A stretch of 64,000 nucleotides of DNA. It comes from Allostellaceae bacterium. GTDB taxonomy: Bacteria; Pseudomonadota; Alphaproteobacteria; ATCC43930; CGMCC-115725. The notes below the pieces were generated by a model that was given only the letters and a program-made list of their open reading frames with translations, had not been told where the DNA came from and made no database searches. Below, piece after piece: positions 27,649-37,664 of the stretch. The stretch is taken from positions 1-64,000 of the forward strand of contig JANWJX010000056.1 of the NCBI GenBank assembly GCA_025451725.1, given 5' to 3'. Position 1 is the first letter of the stretch, and every line of letters starts with the position of its first letter. A program made the position numbers and the translations under genes.

Positions 27649-30600
27649 ATGGAGTCTGATTCGTCGGTTGGCAACGGCGCGTTTCCCGTTGCGATAATCG
27701 GTGCCGCTTGCCGGTTCCCCGGCGCGAGTAATCTCGAGGAATATTGGTCACTTCTGAAGTCCGGCGCCGATGCGATCGGAACAATTCCGCCCGATCGCTG
27801 GGATGTCGATTTTTATTACAATCCAGACCAGGGACGCGCCGCCAGGATGTACACCAAGGCGGGCGGATTCTTGGACCGCCCGTATCGGTTCGACGCCGAA
27901 TTCTTCGGCATTTCGCCGCGCGAGGCGGCGCAGATCGATCCCCAACAGCGCCTGGTCCTCGAGTTGGTGTGGGAGGCGCTGGAAAGTGCGGGCATCGTGC
28001 CCGCGAGCATCGCCGGCGGCGAGGCCTGCGTGGTGATGGGTGTGTCCAACACCGACTATTCTGGCCTGCAACGTGAACATAGCGAGAGCAACGACCCCTA
28101 CGTCATGTCCGGCAGCGCCGGCGCGCTGGTGTCGAACCGGGTTTCCTACATTTTGGATCTGCACGGGCCGAGCTATTCGCTCGACACGGCCTGTTCGTCG
28201 GCGCTGGTCGCGGTTCATCAGGCCTGCGAGGCCCTGCGCCGGGACGAGGCGCCATTGGCGATTGCGGGCGGCGTCAATTTTCTGTTGTCGCCGTTTGCGA
28301 CCATGGGATTTTCTCGCGCGCGCATGTTATCGCCGACGGGGCACTGCCATTCGTTCGATGCAGCCGCCGACGGCTATGTCCGGTCCGAAGGCGGCGGCGT
28401 GGTGATTCTCAAACCGCTCGCCGCGGCGCTCGCCGACGGCGATCCGATCCACGGCGTCATCGTCGGATCCGGCATCAACTCCGATGGCAAGACCAACGGC
28501 ATTTCCATGCCGAACACGGTGGCGCAGGAAGCGTTGTTGCGGCGCGTCTATGCGCGTGCCGGGATCGATCCCTTCGAGGTTGATTATGTCGAGGCGCACG
28601 GCACGGGCACAGGCGTCGGCGACCCGGTCGAGTGCAGCGCGATCGGCGCCGTGATCGGTGCCGGTCGGACGGACGGAAAGAAATGCCTGATCGGGTCCGG
28701 CAAAACCAATATCGGCCATCTTGAATCCGCGGCAGGTATCGCCGGCCTCATCAAGGTATTGCTGGCCCTAAAGCACCGTGAGATTCCCGCGACGATCAAC
28801 GTCGAGACGCTGAACCCTAAAATCAAGTTCGACGAACTCAATCTGTCCGTCGTCACCGAGCGCACGCCGCTCGCGGCCGAGGCCAGGTCGCTGATCATGG
28901 GCGTGAATTCATTCGGCTTCGGCGGCGCCAACGCGCATATCATCGTTCGCGAACATCGCGCCGACACACCACCGGAGTCGCCGCTCGCCGCAGACAGTGC
29001 GCTGCTTGCCGTGTCGGCGCGCAGCGCCGCAGCGCTTAAGGAACTGGCGGCTCGCTACGAGCGGATGCTGCGCCAAAACGGCGCCGATGTCGTTGCGCTC
29101 CGCCGGGCGGCGGCGCGTACCCGCAGTCACTTGCCGCATCGCCTCGCCGTGTCGGGTAACACCGCGGCGGAGTTGGCCGAAGGTCTTGCCGCATTCGTCG
29201 CCGACAACAGCGCGCGCAACGTCGGCGCAGGCGAGGTCGTCGGTTCGCCGGCGCGGCTCGCCTTCGTGTTCTCCGGCAACGGCTCGCAATGGCTCGGTAT
29301 GGGGCGCGAGCTGATTGCGCGCGAACCGCTGATCGCCCGATGGATCGACAAGGTGGACGCGGTGTTGCGGCCGCTCGTCGGCTGGTCGCTGCTTGACTAC
29401 CTCGCGCGTGAGGGCGTGCCCGAGAACGCGTACGACAAGACTGAGATCGCGCAGCCGACGATGTTCGCCTTACAGGTCGCGATGGTGGAATGGCTGCGCG
29501 CCCAGGGCGTCGACGCCGAGGCTTGCGTCGGGCACAGCGTCGGCGAAGTCGCGGCGGCCTATGCCGCCGGCGCGTTGACTCTCGAACAAGCGTGCCGCGT
29601 CATCGCGCATCGCAGCGCGGTGCAAGGCAAGACTGCCGGCATGGGCAAGATGATGGCGGTTGGCCTGTCCGCCGCCAAGACGTCCGAGCTGATCGCGCCC
29701 TATCGCGCCGGCGTCACGCTTGCCGCCTTTAATAGCCAGAACTCGGTCACGCTCGCCGGCGACGAAGAGGTGCTGTCCCTGATCGGCGCGCAGCTGGAGC
29801 GGGACGGCGCGTTCCATCGGTTGCTGCCGCTCGACTACGCCTTCCATAGCCGAGTCATGGATGGCGTGAAGGGCGAGCTCTTGGAGCGCCTGTCTGGCCT
29901 CTCGCCTAGCGACGGCACGGGGCGTTTCGTTTCGACCGTGACCGGCGGCGCCCTCGCGGGACGCGAACTCGGAGCGCAATACTGGTGGGAAAATATCCGT
30001 GAGCCGGTGCGATTTGGCGATGCGATCGACGGCCTGATCAAAGACGGCGTGCACGCGTTTCTTGAAATCGGTCCGCACGCGGTCTTGACCTTCTATATTC
30101 GCGATTGCCTACGGGATGCGGGGGTGTCCGGCGCCGCGCTGGCGACGCTGCGGCGACAGGAACCGGAGGTCGAAGCGCTGCGCATGGCGGTCGCCCAGTG
30201 CTATACAGCAGGCGTCGCCATCGATTTTGCGACGATGTATCCCGGTAAGGGGCCCTGGGCGGCGCTGCCCACCTATCCGTGGCAAGGCGAGGACCATGTC
30301 TTTCCGAAACGCGCCCGGCAATGGTCGCCCGTCGTCGGCACATGGCAACATCCGCTACTCGGTTATCGGCTTACCACCGCCGCGCCGACATGGGAGCAGG
30401 TAGTCGAAACGTGGCGCCTCGCCTATCTGCGCGACCATGTTGTGCAGGGGAGCATGGTGTTCCCCGCCGCCGGGTATGTCGAAATGGCGCTTGCGGCGGG
30501 CGCGTTGCGCCACGGCAACGACGCGGTCATTGTGGAAGGTCTGGCGATCGAAAAGCCCATTGTTATCGCGGAGGCTGACCCGCCGCGTCTCGAGTTCGCG

Positions 30601-33600
30601 CTGTATGGCGACGATAACAGCTTCCGCGTATCGGCCGGTGTGTTTAACGACCTCAAGCCGGCCTCTGTTGCGACCGGCCGGGTGGTACCGATCATGGCGA
30701 AGCCCGTGCTATCGGGAACCGGCGCGGTCGAAGAATTGCGCGCGCGTCTCACCAGGCACCTCTCCGGCGATGAGCATTATCGTCTTTGCGCTGAGCATGG
30801 CCTGGCCTATGGCCCTGCGTTTCGCGGTGTCGCCGACGTATGGTTTACGGACGACGAGGCGCTTGGCAGGATCGTCGCTCCGTCGGCCGTCGCCCCCGAG
30901 GCGAGCGACTATGCGCTTCATCCCGCGGTGCTCGACGCGTGCATCCAAACCGTGTTCGCGACGTTCGCCTGGGCAAGCGCTGGCGCGCGGAACGCGGCGT
31001 TCGTTCCGGTCGCGATTGAACGTTTGCGCCTTTATCGGCCGCATGCGCTGATCACCTGGTGCCACGCGCGCTTGACCGAGCGCCGGCCGCGTGCCGCCGC
31101 CGCCGACTTCCAGCTCTACGACGAAAAGGGCCTGGTAGCGGAAATCGAGGGTCTGCGGTTGCGGCGCATCGATGCCGCCACAGTGCCTGCGGTTCCGACC
31201 TATCATTGGCAATATCAACTTGGTGGACGCACCGCTCATCGCGCAACGCCGGTTCCGTTGCTGGCGGTGGCCAAAACCGTGCGCGACATGATCGCGGCGA
31301 TCCACAACGATTCCCTGACACCGATGCTGGAGCGCATCGCAGCCGCCTATGCGGCGCGGGCCGTGGAATCGATCGGCGGTGGCGCCGCGAATGTGTCGCT
31401 CGACGATCTGATCGCCCAAGGCAAGGTTGGGCGCCGCAATTTGCTCTATTTGCGGAATCTGATGACGATGCTGGAGGAGCGTGGCGTGCTGACCCACGCT
31501 GGCCAGGGTTGGCGGCGCGTGGCGGCGAGCGAGGCGCCGGATACATTGTGGCGCGACACGCTCGCGGCTCATCCCGATCGCGTAGCCAGCCTCGAACTGA
31601 TCGCGCGCGCCGGTGATCGCATCGAGGCTTTTCTTGCCGGGTCGGGCGAAGACGACGCCCATTCGCCGCTGATCCGTGACGCCGATCTGGTCGAGCAGTT
31701 GACCGAAAGCGACCCGCTTTTCGCGCGGCGCAACCACGCGATCGCCGGCATCGTGTCGCGCCTGCTGAGGGCATTTCCGCCGGCCGAACCGTTTCGGGTT
31801 CTGGAAATTGGCGGCGGGCCGGACGGGCTCGCGGCGACGGTGCTGCCGCTGCTGCCGTCCGACCGTGCCAGCTACGATTATGCCGCCCAGGACGAGGAAG
31901 GTGTGGCGCGCGCGAGCGCGAATTTCGCGGACCAACCGATGTTCCGCGCACGTGTACTGGAGCTCGATCGAGCGCTCGACGCTGCCGACCGGGAGGCTTT
32001 CGACCTCGTTCTGATCGGCAACGGAATGTTCGGAGCACCGGAGTTGAAATCCGGCCTTACCGCCGTGTCGCGCCTGACGCGGCCGGGCGGGTTCGTCGCG
32101 ATCGCAAGCGCGGGTTCCGGCCAACTCATGACCTTCCTGTTCGGCATGGCATCGCGCTGGTGGAATGTCACCGACATCGATCTGCGTGCGGAGGGACCGC
32201 TCGTGTCCGCGGACACCTGGACCGGCCTGCTGCGCGACGCCGGCTTTGCCGATGTCGAGAGTCTCGGCGACGGCATTCAGTTGGCGCAAAAGCGGCCGGC
32301 TCCGCGTTTCACGGAGGTCAACGAGGGCGAACCCGGCGAATGGCTGATCGCCGCGCCGGCGGGCAACGAAACCGTAAGCGCACTCGGCGACCGTCTCGAC
32401 CTGCAAGGGCACCGCGTCACCAATCTGGAAAAGATCGATCGGCAGAACAGTTCGGCGGCGCTGCGCGACATGGTGGGCGAGGCCGGCAACGGCCGGCTCA
32501 ACGCGGTGTATGTCGCGGGCGGCGAAACCTCGCCGCAGGCCGGGCTCGACGGCGCGTTCGACGCCGTCGCGTTGCTGCAAGCTGCCGAGGAATTAGGCGT
32601 GCTGTCGCGCCTCAACCTGTGGGTTGTGACCACCGGCGCCATGCCCGCGCCCGGCCGTACCACACCGGTCGATCCGACGCAGGCGATGTTGTGGGGCATC
32701 GGCCGCACCATGATGACGGAACGGCCGGATTTGACCTGCCGGCTGATCGATCTCGATCCGGGTTACGACGCCGAAACCGCGGCCGCATGTCTTATCGACG
32801 AATTAGCCAGGCTCGCGACCGACGCCGAGGACGAAGTGATCCTCGCCGGCGGAGCACGTTATGTCGATCGCGTTCGGCGCGGATCTCCGCCGGTCGTGAC
32901 TTACCCGGCGCAGGGTTACGGTCTGGTCAATGTGCGCCGCGACGGCCGCGACGAGATGATTTTGCGTGCCCTGCCGCCGCGCGAGCTTACGGCCGGCCAG
33001 GTTCAGGTCCGGGTCCGTGCGTCGGGGCTCAATTTCCGCGACGTGTTGCAACGCGGCGGCATCCTGCCCGACGAAGCGTTCGAAGGCGGCTTCGCCGGCG
33101 CGACCCTCGGCATGGAATTCGCGGGTGAAATCGTGGCGATCGGCGCAAGCGTGTCGCGTTTCAAGACCGGCGATGCTGTATTCGGCTTCGCACCGTCGGC
33201 GCTTGGATCGCTGGTCGTCGCCGACGAGCGCGCGCTGTTCGCCCGGCCGGCGTTGTGGAGCGATGCCGAGGCGGCCACGGTGCCCGTGGCAATGATCACG
33301 GCCCTATTCTCGCTCGAACATCTTGCGCGACTCAAGAAAGGCGAGCGCGTCCTCATCCACGGCGCCGGTGGTGGCGTCGGCTTGGCTGCCATCCAGATCG
33401 CCCAGGCAATCGGCGCCGAGATTTACGCCACCGCCGGGACGGCGGAAAAGCGTGCGTTCCTCGGGCGGCTCGGCGTTCGTCACGTTTTCGATTCGCGCAC
33501 GCTCGAGTTCGACCATGAGATCCGACGGGAGACTCAGGGCGAGGGCATCGACGTCGTACTCAATTCGATCGCCGGCGAGGCGATCGCCAAGGGTATGTCG

Positions 33601-35142
33601 TTACTGCGCCCCTACGGACGGTTCGTCGAACTGGGCAAGCGCGATTTCTTCGCCAACAGCAAGCTCGGTCTCGAGCCGTTCCGCCACAACATTCAGTTCT
33701 TCGGCGTCGATATCAACACGCTGATCGCAGAACGGCCGGAATTGATGGCCGATATGGTGAAGCGGCTGATGGCATTAATCGCAGACGGTACGCTGAAACC
33801 GCTGGCGCATCGCGCCTTCCCGGCGTCGCGGGCGGCCGAGGCGTTTCGCTACATGCACCAATCGCGTCAGATCGGCAAAGTCGTCATCACTTTTCCCGAC
33901 GATGCGCCGCCCGTCGAACCGCTCACGCATGCTAAGCTGGCGCTGCGCGGCGACGCGACTTATCTGGTCACCGGCGGCCGCAGCGGTTTCGGTCTCGGGA
34001 CGGCGGAGTGGTTGACGACGCGCGGCGCGCGGCATCTCGCGCTGCTAGGCCGCCGCGCCCAGACCGAACCGGCCGCCGCCGCGGTGCTCGGTCGGCTACG
34101 CGCGCAAGGGGTGACGATTCTCGAGGCGACGGGTGACGTCACCGATGCGGGGGCGTTGGATCGCGTGCTCGCCGAGATCGACCGCAACATGCCGCCGCTG
34201 AAGGGGGTGTTCCATGCTGCCGGCGTAATCGAGGATGCGTTGCTGGCGAAATTGACGCGCGAGCGTTTCGACGCGGTCGTGCGACCCAAGGTGCTCGGCG
34301 CCTTCAATCTTCATGAGGCGACCTGCGAACGCGTGCTCGATTGGTTCGTACTCTATTCGTCAGCCACGACGGTGATCGGCAACCCGGGTCAGGCGAGCTA
34401 TGTCGCCGCGAACCTTTATCTCGAGGGGCTGGCGCGTTACCGCCGCGCCCGCGGTCTGCCGGCGCTTGCCATGCTGTGGGGCGCGATCGGCAAAGTCGGG
34501 CATCTCGCCAAGAATCCCGACCTTGCGAAGACGATGGAAGAACGGCTCGGCGTCATGCCGATCGACCCGGCGCGTGCCTTCGACGGTCTCGAACAGGCCA
34601 TGCTCTCAGGCGTCGGCGAAGTCGCGGTGGCCGAGCTTAATTGGACGAAATTGTCCCGTCTGCCGCGGATCGCCGACGCCCCGAAATATGCCGGGTTTGG
34701 CACCCGCCGCGACGGCGTCGACGCATCGGTAAGTCTCGACGAATTGAAGGGACGCATTGCGTTGGTGTCGATCGACGAGGCGGCTGCGATGTTGGTACCG
34801 ATCGTTGGCAAGCAGATTTCCGAGGTCATGCGCATCCCTGCAGCTAAGCTCGACACCGAGGCGTCCTTACTTGACGTCGGGATGGACTCCATGATGATGG
34901 TTGAGTTGCAAATGATGATGGAACGCACTTTTGGTTTACGGTTGCCAGTGCTCGATCTGATGGATCGGGCGACGATTTCGGGAATTTCCCGCCGCCTGGC
35001 CGAGGAATTTCAGCGGGAGCCACAGACCGACGGTGCGGCGGATCGCGACAATTTCGATATCGACATCGACGCGGTTCCAGAGGAAAAATTGGACGAAGTC
35101 CTCGGCAAACTGCTTAAAGAAGAGCTGGATATTGGGCCATAA
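27649..35142 (+). CDS. highly reducing type I polyketide synthase (KS-AT-DH-MT-ER-KR-ACP)
   Basis: A 2497-residue single-chain iterative-type PKS. The KS has Cys182 (DTACSSAL) plus the two His motifs EAHGTGTGVGDP and GKTNIGHLE. The AT has Ser630 (GHSVGE), and DYAFHS suggests malonyl-CoA. The DH has His930 (HVVQGSMVFP) and Asp1096 (HPAVLDACIQ). An MT-like region has an unusual motif I at 1386 (EIGGGPDG). The ER has an NADPH loop near 1905 (HGAGGGVGLAA). The KR has TGGRSGFG at 2108, Ser2237/2238, and Tyr2251. The ACP has Ser2414 (GMDSM). There is no thioesterase; an acidic 46-residue tail follows the ACP. The full reducing set predicts a saturated chain, released by the next gene's oxoamine synthase. 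Confidence 0.96.
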   Translation: MESDSSVGNGAFPVAIIGAACRFPGASNLEEYWSLLKSGADAIGTIPPDRWDVDFYYNPDQGRAARMYTKAGGFLDRPYRFDAEFFGISPREAAQIDPQQRLVLELVWEALESAGIVPASIAGGEACVVMGVSNTDYSGLQREHSESNDPYVMSGSAGALVSNRVSYILDLHGPSYSLDTACSSALVAVHQACEALRRDEAPLAIAGGVNFLLSPFATMGFSRARMLSPTGHCHSFDAAADGYVRSEGGGVVILKPLAAALADGDPIHGVIVGSGINSDGKTNGISMPNTVAQEALLRRVYARAGIDPFEVDYVEAHGTGTGVGDPVECSAIGAVIGAGRTDGKKCLIGSGKTNIGHLESAAGIAGLIKVLLALKHREIPATINVETLNPKIKFDELNLSVVTERTPLAAEARSLIMGVNSFGFGGANAHIIVREHRADTPPESPLAADSALLAVSARSAAALKELAARYERMLRQNGADVVALRRAAARTRSHLPHRLAVSGNTAAELAEGLAAFVADNSARNVGAGEVVGSPARLAFVFSGNGSQWLGMGRELIAREPLIARWIDKVDAVLRPLVGWSLLDYLAREGVPENAYDKTEIAQPTMFALQVAMVEWLRAQGVDAEACVGHSVGEVAAAYAAGALTLEQACRVIAHRSAVQGKTAGMGKMMAVGLSAAKTSELIAPYRAGVTLAAFNSQNSVTLAGDEEVLSLIGAQLERDGAFHRLLPLDYAFHSRVMDGVKGELLERLSGLSPSDGTGRFVSTVTGGALAGRELGAQYWWENIREPVRFGDAIDGLIKDGVHAFLEIGPHAVLTFYIRDCLRDAGVSGAALATLRRQEPEVEALRMAVAQCYTAGVAIDFATMYPGKGPWAALPTYPWQGEDHVFPKRARQWSPVVGTWQHPLLGYRLTTAAPTWEQVVETWRLAYLRDHVVQGSMVFPAAGYVEMALAAGALRHGNDAVIVEGLAIEKPIVIAEADPPRLEFALYGDDNSFRVSAGVFNDLKPASVATGRVVPIMAKPVLSGTGAVEELRARLTRHLSGDEHYRLCAEHGLAYGPAFRGVADVWFTDDEALGRIVAPSAVAPEASDYALHPAVLDACIQTVFATFAWASAGARNAAFVPVAIERLRLYRPHALITWCHARLTERRPRAAAADFQLYDEKGLVAEIEGLRLRRIDAATVPAVPTYHWQYQLGGRTAHRATPVPLLAVAKTVRDMIAAIHNDSLTPMLERIAAAYAARAVESIGGGAANVSLDDLIAQGKVGRRNLLYLRNLMTMLEERGVLTHAGQGWRRVAASEAPDTLWRDTLAAHPDRVASLELIARAGDRIEAFLAGSGEDDAHSPLIRDADLVEQLTESDPLFARRNHAIAGIVSRLLRAFPPAEPFRVLEIGGGPDGLAATVLPLLPSDRASYDYAAQDEEGVARASANFADQPMFRARVLELDRALDAADREAFDLVLIGNGMFGAPELKSGLTAVSRLTRPGGFVAIASAGSGQLMTFLFGMASRWWNVTDIDLRAEGPLVSADTWTGLLRDAGFADVESLGDGIQLAQKRPAPRFTEVNEGEPGEWLIAAPAGNETVSALGDRLDLQGHRVTNLEKIDRQNSSAALRDMVGEAGNGRLNAVYVAGGETSPQAGLDGAFDAVALLQAAEELGVLSRLNLWVVTTGAMPAPGRTTPVDPTQAMLWGIGRTMMTERPDLTCRLIDLDPGYDAETAAACLIDELARLATDAEDEVILAGGARYVDRVRRGSPPVVTYPAQGYGLVNVRRDGRDEMILRALPPRELTAGQVQVRVRASGLNFRDVLQRGGILPDEAFEGGFAGATLGMEFAGEIVAIGASVSRFKTGDAVFGFAPSALGSLVVADERALFARPALWSDAEAATVPVAMITALFSLEHLARLKKGERVLIHGAGGGVGLAAIQIAQAIGAEIYATAGTAEKRAFLGRLGVRHVFDSRTLEFDHEIRRETQGEGIDVVLNSIAGEAIAKGMSLLRPYGRFVELGKRDFFANSKLGLEPFRHNIQFFGVDINTLIAERPELMADMVKRLMALIADGTLKPLAHRAFPASRAAEAFRYMHQSRQIGKVVITFPDDAPPVEPLTHAKLALRGDATYLVTGGRSGFGLGTAEWLTTRGARHLALLGRRAQTEPAAAAVLGRLRAQGVTILEATGDVTDAGALDRVLAEIDRNMPPLKGVFHAAGVIEDALLAKLTRERFDAVVRPKVLGAFNLHEATCERVLDWFVLYSSATTVIGNPGQASYVAANLYLEGLARYRRARGLPALAMLWGAIGKVGHLAKNPDLAKTMEERLGVMPIDPARAFDGLEQAMLSGVGEVAVAELNWTKLSRLPRIADAPKYAGFGTRRDGVDASVSLDELKGRIALVSIDEAAAMLVPIVGKQISEVMRIPAAKLDTEASLLDVGMDSMMMVELQMMMERTFGLRLPVLDLMDRATISGISRRLAEEFQREPQTDGAADRDNFDIDIDAVPEEKLDEVLGKLLKEELDIGP

Positions 35143-35158
35143 CGAAGGACGGGCGGGG

Positions 35159-36505
35159 GTGGATTCCAAATTGATGAGCGCGCTTCTCGCCCATGAGAAG
35201 CGCGAGATCGCGCGTCGGATGGTTCGCGACCGCGAAGAGCGCCGGGCCAAAGGGCTCGGCCGCGTCAATGGCGCCGCGATGCCTGACGGCGAGTACGAAG
35301 ACCTGCCGCAATCCCATTACGATTTCGACCACCATCCCAACGCGATCGCCCTATGGCTGCGCTCCAATGGAGCGGAACACGCATACTTCCGGGTTCATGA
35401 CGGGATTGCGGCTGACACCACGGTGATAGGCGGTCACGCGTATCTCAATTTCACCAATTACAATTATCTCGGCCTGTCAGGGCATCCTGTGGTCGCGGCA
35501 GCGGTCGCCGACGCGGTGGCGCGCTACGGCACGTCGGTTTCGGCCAGCCGCTTGGTCGGTGGCGAGCGCCCGTTGCATCGCGAGTTGGAGCACAGCCTGG
35601 CCGAGATACTCGACGTCGAAGATTGTCTCGGCTTCGTCAGCGGCTATTCCACCAATACCTTCACGCTCAGCTATTTGTTCGGACCGAAGGACCTGATCCT
35701 GTACGACGCGCTGATCCACAACAGCGTGATGGTCGGCGCCGCGCAGTCTGGCGCGCGGCGCATTGCGTTTCGGCACAATGATTGGCAGGCGGTAGACGAC
35801 TTGCTGGCGCGTCATCGCCGCGAATACGAGCGCGTCGTTATCGTGGTTGAGGGATTGTACAGCATGGACGGGGATTTCCCCGACCTGCCGAAATTCGTCG
35901 CAGTCCGCAACCGCCATAAAGTCTTCCTGATGGTCGACGAAGCCCATTCGATGGGCGTAATGGGCGCGCGCGGCTATGGCGTGCGTGAACATTTCGGCTT
36001 GGCCGGCGGGGACGTCGATATCTGGATGGGTACGCTGAGCAAGTCGTTCGCGAGCTGCGGCGGCTATGTCGCCGGGCGCCGCTCGCTCATCCTGTCGCTG
36101 CGCTACGGTGCGCCGGGCTTCGTCTTCAGCGCCGGCCTGACTCCCGGCAACACTGCCGCCGCGCTCGCCGCTATCGGGGTGATGAAGGCCGAGCCCGAAC
36201 GGGTGAAGCGGCTGCAGGATCGGGGGCGTTTTTTCCTGTCGCGGGCCAAGGCGCGAGGCCTGTCGGTCGGCAACGCAACCGGCTTCGCGCTGGTGCCGGT
36301 GATGACCGGGACCACCGAAAAGAGTCTTGCCATGACTCAGGCGTTGTTCCAACGCGGCATCAACGTGCAGCCGATCATTTATCCAGCGGTCGAGGAAAAA
36401 GGCGGCCGCCTGCGCTTCTTCGTCAGCTCGGAGCACAGCGAGGCGCAGATCGACCAGGCGGTGCAGATCGTCGCCGACGAGTGGCGGCGGCTCAACGCTT
36501 CCTGA
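35159..36505 (+). CDS. alpha-oxoamine synthase (serine palmitoyltransferase-like)
   Basis: PLP enzyme that condenses an acyl thioester with an amino acid, with loss of CO2. Start is GTG 35159 behind GAAGGA, giving 448 residues; ATG 35174 is an alternative. It has the family blocks NFTNYNYLGLSGHP, GTSVSASRLVGGERPLHRELE, LMVDEAHSMGVMG, and the PLP lysine Lys295 in MGTLSKSFASCGGY. It follows the thioesterase-free PKS by 16 bases. By analogy with fungal fumonisin (PKS FUM1 with FUM8), it should release the polyketide from the ACP as a 3-keto sphingoid base; the amino acid (Ser, Ala or Gly) is not deducible. 2-amino-3-ketobutyrate ligase is excluded by the context and the N-terminal extension. Confidence 0.9.
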   Translation: MDSKLMSALLAHEKREIARRMVRDREERRAKGLGRVNGAAMPDGEYEDLPQSHYDFDHHPNAIALWLRSNGAEHAYFRVHDGIAADTTVIGGHAYLNFTNYNYLGLSGHPVVAAAVADAVARYGTSVSASRLVGGERPLHRELEHSLAEILDVEDCLGFVSGYSTNTFTLSYLFGPKDLILYDALIHNSVMVGAAQSGARRIAFRHNDWQAVDDLLARHRREYERVVIVVEGLYSMDGDFPDLPKFVAVRNRHKVFLMVDEAHSMGVMGARGYGVREHFGLAGGDVDIWMGTLSKSFASCGGYVAGRRSLILSLRYGAPGFVFSAGLTPGNTAAALAAIGVMKAEPERVKRLQDRGRFFLSRAKARGLSVGNATGFALVPVMTGTTEKSLAMTQALFQRGINVQPIIYPAVEEKGGRLRFFVSSEHSEAQIDQAVQIVADEWRRLNAS

Positions 36506-36509
36506 CACG

Positions 36510-37664
36510 TCAGGAAGCCGACAGCTCTTTCCCGAAGATGCGATGGGTCTTGGCGAGCTTGGCGAACAGGCGCGTGACCCTGATCGACGCTTGGTTGTCT
36601 TCGAGAATCCAGGAGATTTCGCAAACCTGGTGCCGCGAACGCACCAGGTTCTCGACCAGCATTCCGAGCATCGACGACATCACGGCGCCGCTCAGCGCGG
36701 AATTACGGTAATCCGATTTGACCCCGGCGAGGATGACGCGCACGCCGCGTGGCGTCGCGAATTTCAGTCGCCATAGCATCTTCGCCCAGCCGAACGGCAG
36801 CAGCTTGCCCTTGAGATCGACGAGGAACTCGTTGATATCGGGAATCGCCGCGATGAAGCCGATCGTGGTCCCGCCGACCGACGCCAGGATCACCTGGTCC
36901 GGCCGGACGATGGGCCTGATCGACGCGACAAGATTGCGCGCCTCATTGGCGGTAACCGGCAGGAATCCCCAATTGTCACGCCAGGCGTCGTTATAGAGAT
37001 CGAGAATGAGGTGCATTTCTTCTTCGAACCGCTTCATGTCGATGAAGCGCAACGCGATGTGCTCGTTCGCTGCGAACCGTTCCCTGATCCGCGTCATGCG
37101 CTCGACCGAATAGGGGCTGAGTTCCTCGCGTCCAAGGCGGAACGAAAAGATGTCCTTTGCCTTGGTATAGCCTGCTTGCTCCAGCCGCGGCTGGTAGTAG
37201 CGCGGCGAATGACCCATCAGCGCCATCGGCGCCGAATCGAATCCCGAGACCAGCACGCCGATATCGTCGTTGATGGTCAGGCTGTAGGGTCCGATCGCGC
37301 GCCGCATGGCACGCGCGCGCAGCCATGTCTCCGCGGTCGCGAACAGCGCGTCGAACACTTCCTGATCGTCGATTGCCTCGAGGAAGCCGAAATTTCCCGT
37401 CGCGTCGTCATAGAGCGCGAGGTGGCGCCGGTTGATCTGCGCGGAAATACGGCCGACCGGTTCGCCGTCGCGCAGCGCGAGCCAATAGGCGGCCTCGCCG
37501 TTCTCGAAAAACGTGTTCTTCTTCGGGCTCAACAGCTTGCGCACCTCGCTGTCGAGCGGCGGCACCCAGAATTTGTCCTGAGCATAGATTCGGTGAGGCA
37601 AGGCGATGAAGCGGCGCAAATCGCGCGCGCTTTCGACCGGCGCGATGCGGATGTCGGAGCTCAT
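36510..37664 (-). CDS. GNAT-family protein resembling the bacterial ceramide synthase (bCerS)
   Basis: A 384-residue protein: FIALPHRIYAQDKFWVPPL near the N terminus, then KNTFFENGEAAYWLALRDGE and PVGRISAQINRRHLALYDD as the GNAT core, YYQPRLEQAGYTKAKDIFSF in the middle, and a second GNAT-like half (PDQVILASVGGTTIGFIAAI). This is the layout I know for the protein family that contains the Caulobacter N-acyltransferase of ceramide synthesis. It would attach a fatty acyl chain to the amine of the sphingoid base. It is coupled to the upstream SDR (4-base overlap) and converges with the oxoamine synthase, 4 bases away. The functional link is inference; membership of the family is good. Confidence 0.72.
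   Translation of the reverse strand: MSSDIRIAPVESARDLRRFIALPHRIYAQDKFWVPPLDSEVRKLLSPKKNTFFENGEAAYWLALRDGEPVGRISAQINRRHLALYDDATGNFGFLEAIDDQEVFDALFATAETWLRARAMRRAIGPYSLTINDDIGVLVSGFDSAPMALMGHSPRYYQPRLEQAGYTKAKDIFSFRLGREELSPYSVERMTRIRERFAANEHIALRFIDMKRFEEEMHLILDLYNDAWRDNWGFLPVTANEARNLVASIRPIVRPDQVILASVGGTTIGFIAAIPDINEFLVDLKGKLLPFGWAKMLWRLKFATPRGVRVILAGVKSDYRNSALSGAVMSSMLGMLVENLVRSRHQVCEISWILEDNQASIRVTRLFAKLAKTHRIFGKELSAS

Noticed and set aside
30709-32580. 623-codon open frame on the minus strand within the PKS gene
   Set aside because: It lies opposite the DH/MT part of the PKS, has no recognisable domain, and follows the high-GC third-position pattern that opens antisense frames.
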